DNA of 13,733 bases from an uncultured Anaerococcus sp. (lineage in GTDB: Bacteria > Bacillota > Clostridia > Tissierellales > Peptoniphilaceae): NCBI RefSeq assembly GCF_943912385.1, contig NZ_CALTTY010000029.1:1-13733 (forward strand), given 5' to 3'. The notes under the pieces were generated by a model that saw nothing but the letters and a program-made list of their open reading frames with translations, was not told where the DNA came from and made no database searches. The position numbers and the translations under genes were made by a program. Numbering within the stretch: the first letter of the stretch is position 1; the number at the start of each line of letters is the position of its first letter. Positions 13,044 through 13,733 of the stretch are shown in pieces.

Positions 13044-13666
13044 CCTCCCCTTATACCCCTCTCGGCTACACCCCCGAACGTCTCCTTAGCGGAGTGCGGA
13101 TAGGGAAGCTTGCTTTTCGCAAGCTTTTTTTAAGTAGGGTGAGTGTCCTTGTAATAGGTTTCGTATACCCTTACTATCATTCTAATAATCGGGTCACTAA
13201 AAACTGATAACTCGGCTAAGCCTCAAACAATCAGTTTTCTTAACGTGACCCTCTATTAGAATTTAGCTCTCGGCCTTAAGAAAATTGGTCTCGGGGTACA
13301 AACAGATTCAAGGCTCGTTTGGCTTTCGCCAAACATTGCTGATATTGATTTTTATACCTCAATACAAAAAGTGTTAAAACTTAAGACCAAGTTTTTGAAA
13401 TCTCTAGACTCCGTTAAGAAAATTGCACTGAAGCACGATTACAGATAATGTTCTGTAAATATTGTGAATAAAACTAAATTTAAAGAATTATTCAGACTAG
13501 ATTGCAATTTTTAGGAGGCTTGAGATTTCAAAAAGTATGAATAAATAAATGCTTAAACAAAGAAGTTAACCTTACTAATAAAAGATTTCCAAAGGAAATC
13601 TACTGCTTATGCCCTCCGCTATAGGAGCCGGTCTGAGGGGGTAGCCGAAGGGGGTATAAGGGGGAG
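13044..13666. ncRNA. Large multi-helix structured element with long inverted arms
   Basis: No credible ORF. The arms pair: CCCCTTATACCCC (13047-13059) with 13651-13663, CGGCTAC (13063-13069) with 13641-13647, and C-run with G-run next to these. Each arm also holds its own CTCC/GGAG hairpin (13082-13094; 13614-13627). Inside are the long hairpin 13180-13261 (8 + 7 + 9 bp), TTGGTCT/AGACCAA (13285-13291 with 13384-13390), and GTTTGGC/GCCAAAC (13317-13334). A nested stem follows: 13392-13404 with 13522-13534 (13 bp perfect), 13406-13412 with 13514-13520, 13419-13427 with 13503-13511, and 13428-13432 with 13491-13495. Two smaller hairpins are ACAGA/TCTGT (13441-13456) and AGATTTCC/GGAAATCT (13583-13601). 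None of these cross. The strand is uncertain; the 13317 hairpin has a GAAA loop on the minus strand. A folded mobile element is the alternative. Confidence 0.5.
13106..13131 (+). terminator. Rho-independent terminator inside the left arm region
   Basis: AAGCTTGC (13106-13113) and GCAAGCTT (13119-13126) form a perfect 8-bp stem over TTTTC, followed by a run of seven T. It would stop a rightward transcript from the tandem-repeat region. The opposite arm has a similar inward-facing hairpin (13583-13601) with a weaker minus-strand T run. Confidence 0.75.
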
Positions 13667-13679
13667 CGGGTTGGGGAAC

Positions 13680-13733
13680 TGTAGTACTCCCCAAAAGTTG
13701 TAGCTAGAAAAGAGGCTACATGAAAAAATATAA
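13680..13733. repeat. Right flank of the structured element, shared with the window start
   Basis: GTACTCCCCAAAAGTTGTA (13684-13702) is nearly the reverse complement of 31-50. It is followed by GTAGCTAG and GGCTACATG. Only the beginning of whatever lies to the right is visible. Confidence 0.5.

Noticed and set aside
12986..13207. 73-codon plus-strand frame with a proline/tyrosine-rich start (GGFPYAPSPASPYTPLGY)
   Set aside because: It runs through the repeat blocks, the G/C arm and the terminator hairpin, with no ribosome site. The opposite arm gives a similar PYTPFGY string, as expected from inverted repeats rather than coding selection.
13285..13390. Possible group II intron domain V (minus-strand hairpin with GAAA loop)
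   Set aside because: The AGC triad, bulge and flanking D6 branch-point arrangement of domain V are not present, and there is no intron-encoded reverse transcriptase.
12837..13733. CRISPR array or integron attC sites
   Set aside because: Repeats are few, unequal and imperfect, without regular spacers, cas genes or an integrase.

Overview
The window reads as chromosomal DNA of an AT-rich, low-GC Gram-positive anaerobe. The short GntR/ABC modules, the DUF2089-DUF4097 pair, the two-enzyme glycolipid operon, strong AGGAGG-type ribosome sites and heavy ATA/AGA/AGG codon use suggest the Peptoniphilaceae (Anaerococcus/Peptoniphilus-like). That is inference; no rRNA or other phylogenetic marker is present. 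The common theme is the cell envelope.

Layout. 1-217: intergenic repeat. 218-2582 (-): an ABC exporter, ATPase plus a large permease. 2583-2740: divergent control region with a promoter overlapped by two tandem operator-like dyads. 2741-4574 (+): GntR/YtrA-type repressor, ABC ATPase and six-helix permease, translationally coupled and closed by terminators. 4773-4925: a foldback MITE with IS6-like ends. 7518 to 4933 (-): an exopolysaccharide-type operon of EpsG-like polymerase, a Wzz-like chain-length protein fused to a degenerate BY-kinase domain, and a small SH3-like lipoprotein whose reading frame has no ATG, GTG or TTG start. 7519-8342: ORF-free DNA holding a G+C-rich candidate structured RNA, several hairpins, a strong terminator and a degenerate repeat copy. 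9780 to 8379 (-): DUF2089 zinc-ribbon/HTH regulator overlapping a DUF4097 (YvlB/LiaX-like) beta-repeat protein. 12746 to 9925 (-): two GT4 glycosyltransferases of the diacylglycerol-glycolipid type and an unrecognised four-helix membrane protein, all overlapping. 12747-13733: about 1 kb without credible genes, made of palindromes, a tandem imperfect repeat and a roughly 620-nt element closed by long inverted arms.

The most unusual region is 13044-13666. Its G-rich arms are complementary, and the interior contains many long, mutually compatible helices, which suggests either a large ornate non-coding RNA or a structured non-autonomous mobile element. The sequences just outside it recur, joined and in inverted orientation, at the other end of the window (1-103) without the interior, and again in degraded form near 8.24 kb. 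This suggests a dispersed repeat family with filled and empty versions.

The genes together describe an organism adjusting its membrane glycolipids, a surface polysaccharide and exporters. An envelope-stress-like pair (DUF2089/DUF4097) and a small-molecule-responsive GntR repressor are the visible regulatory inputs.
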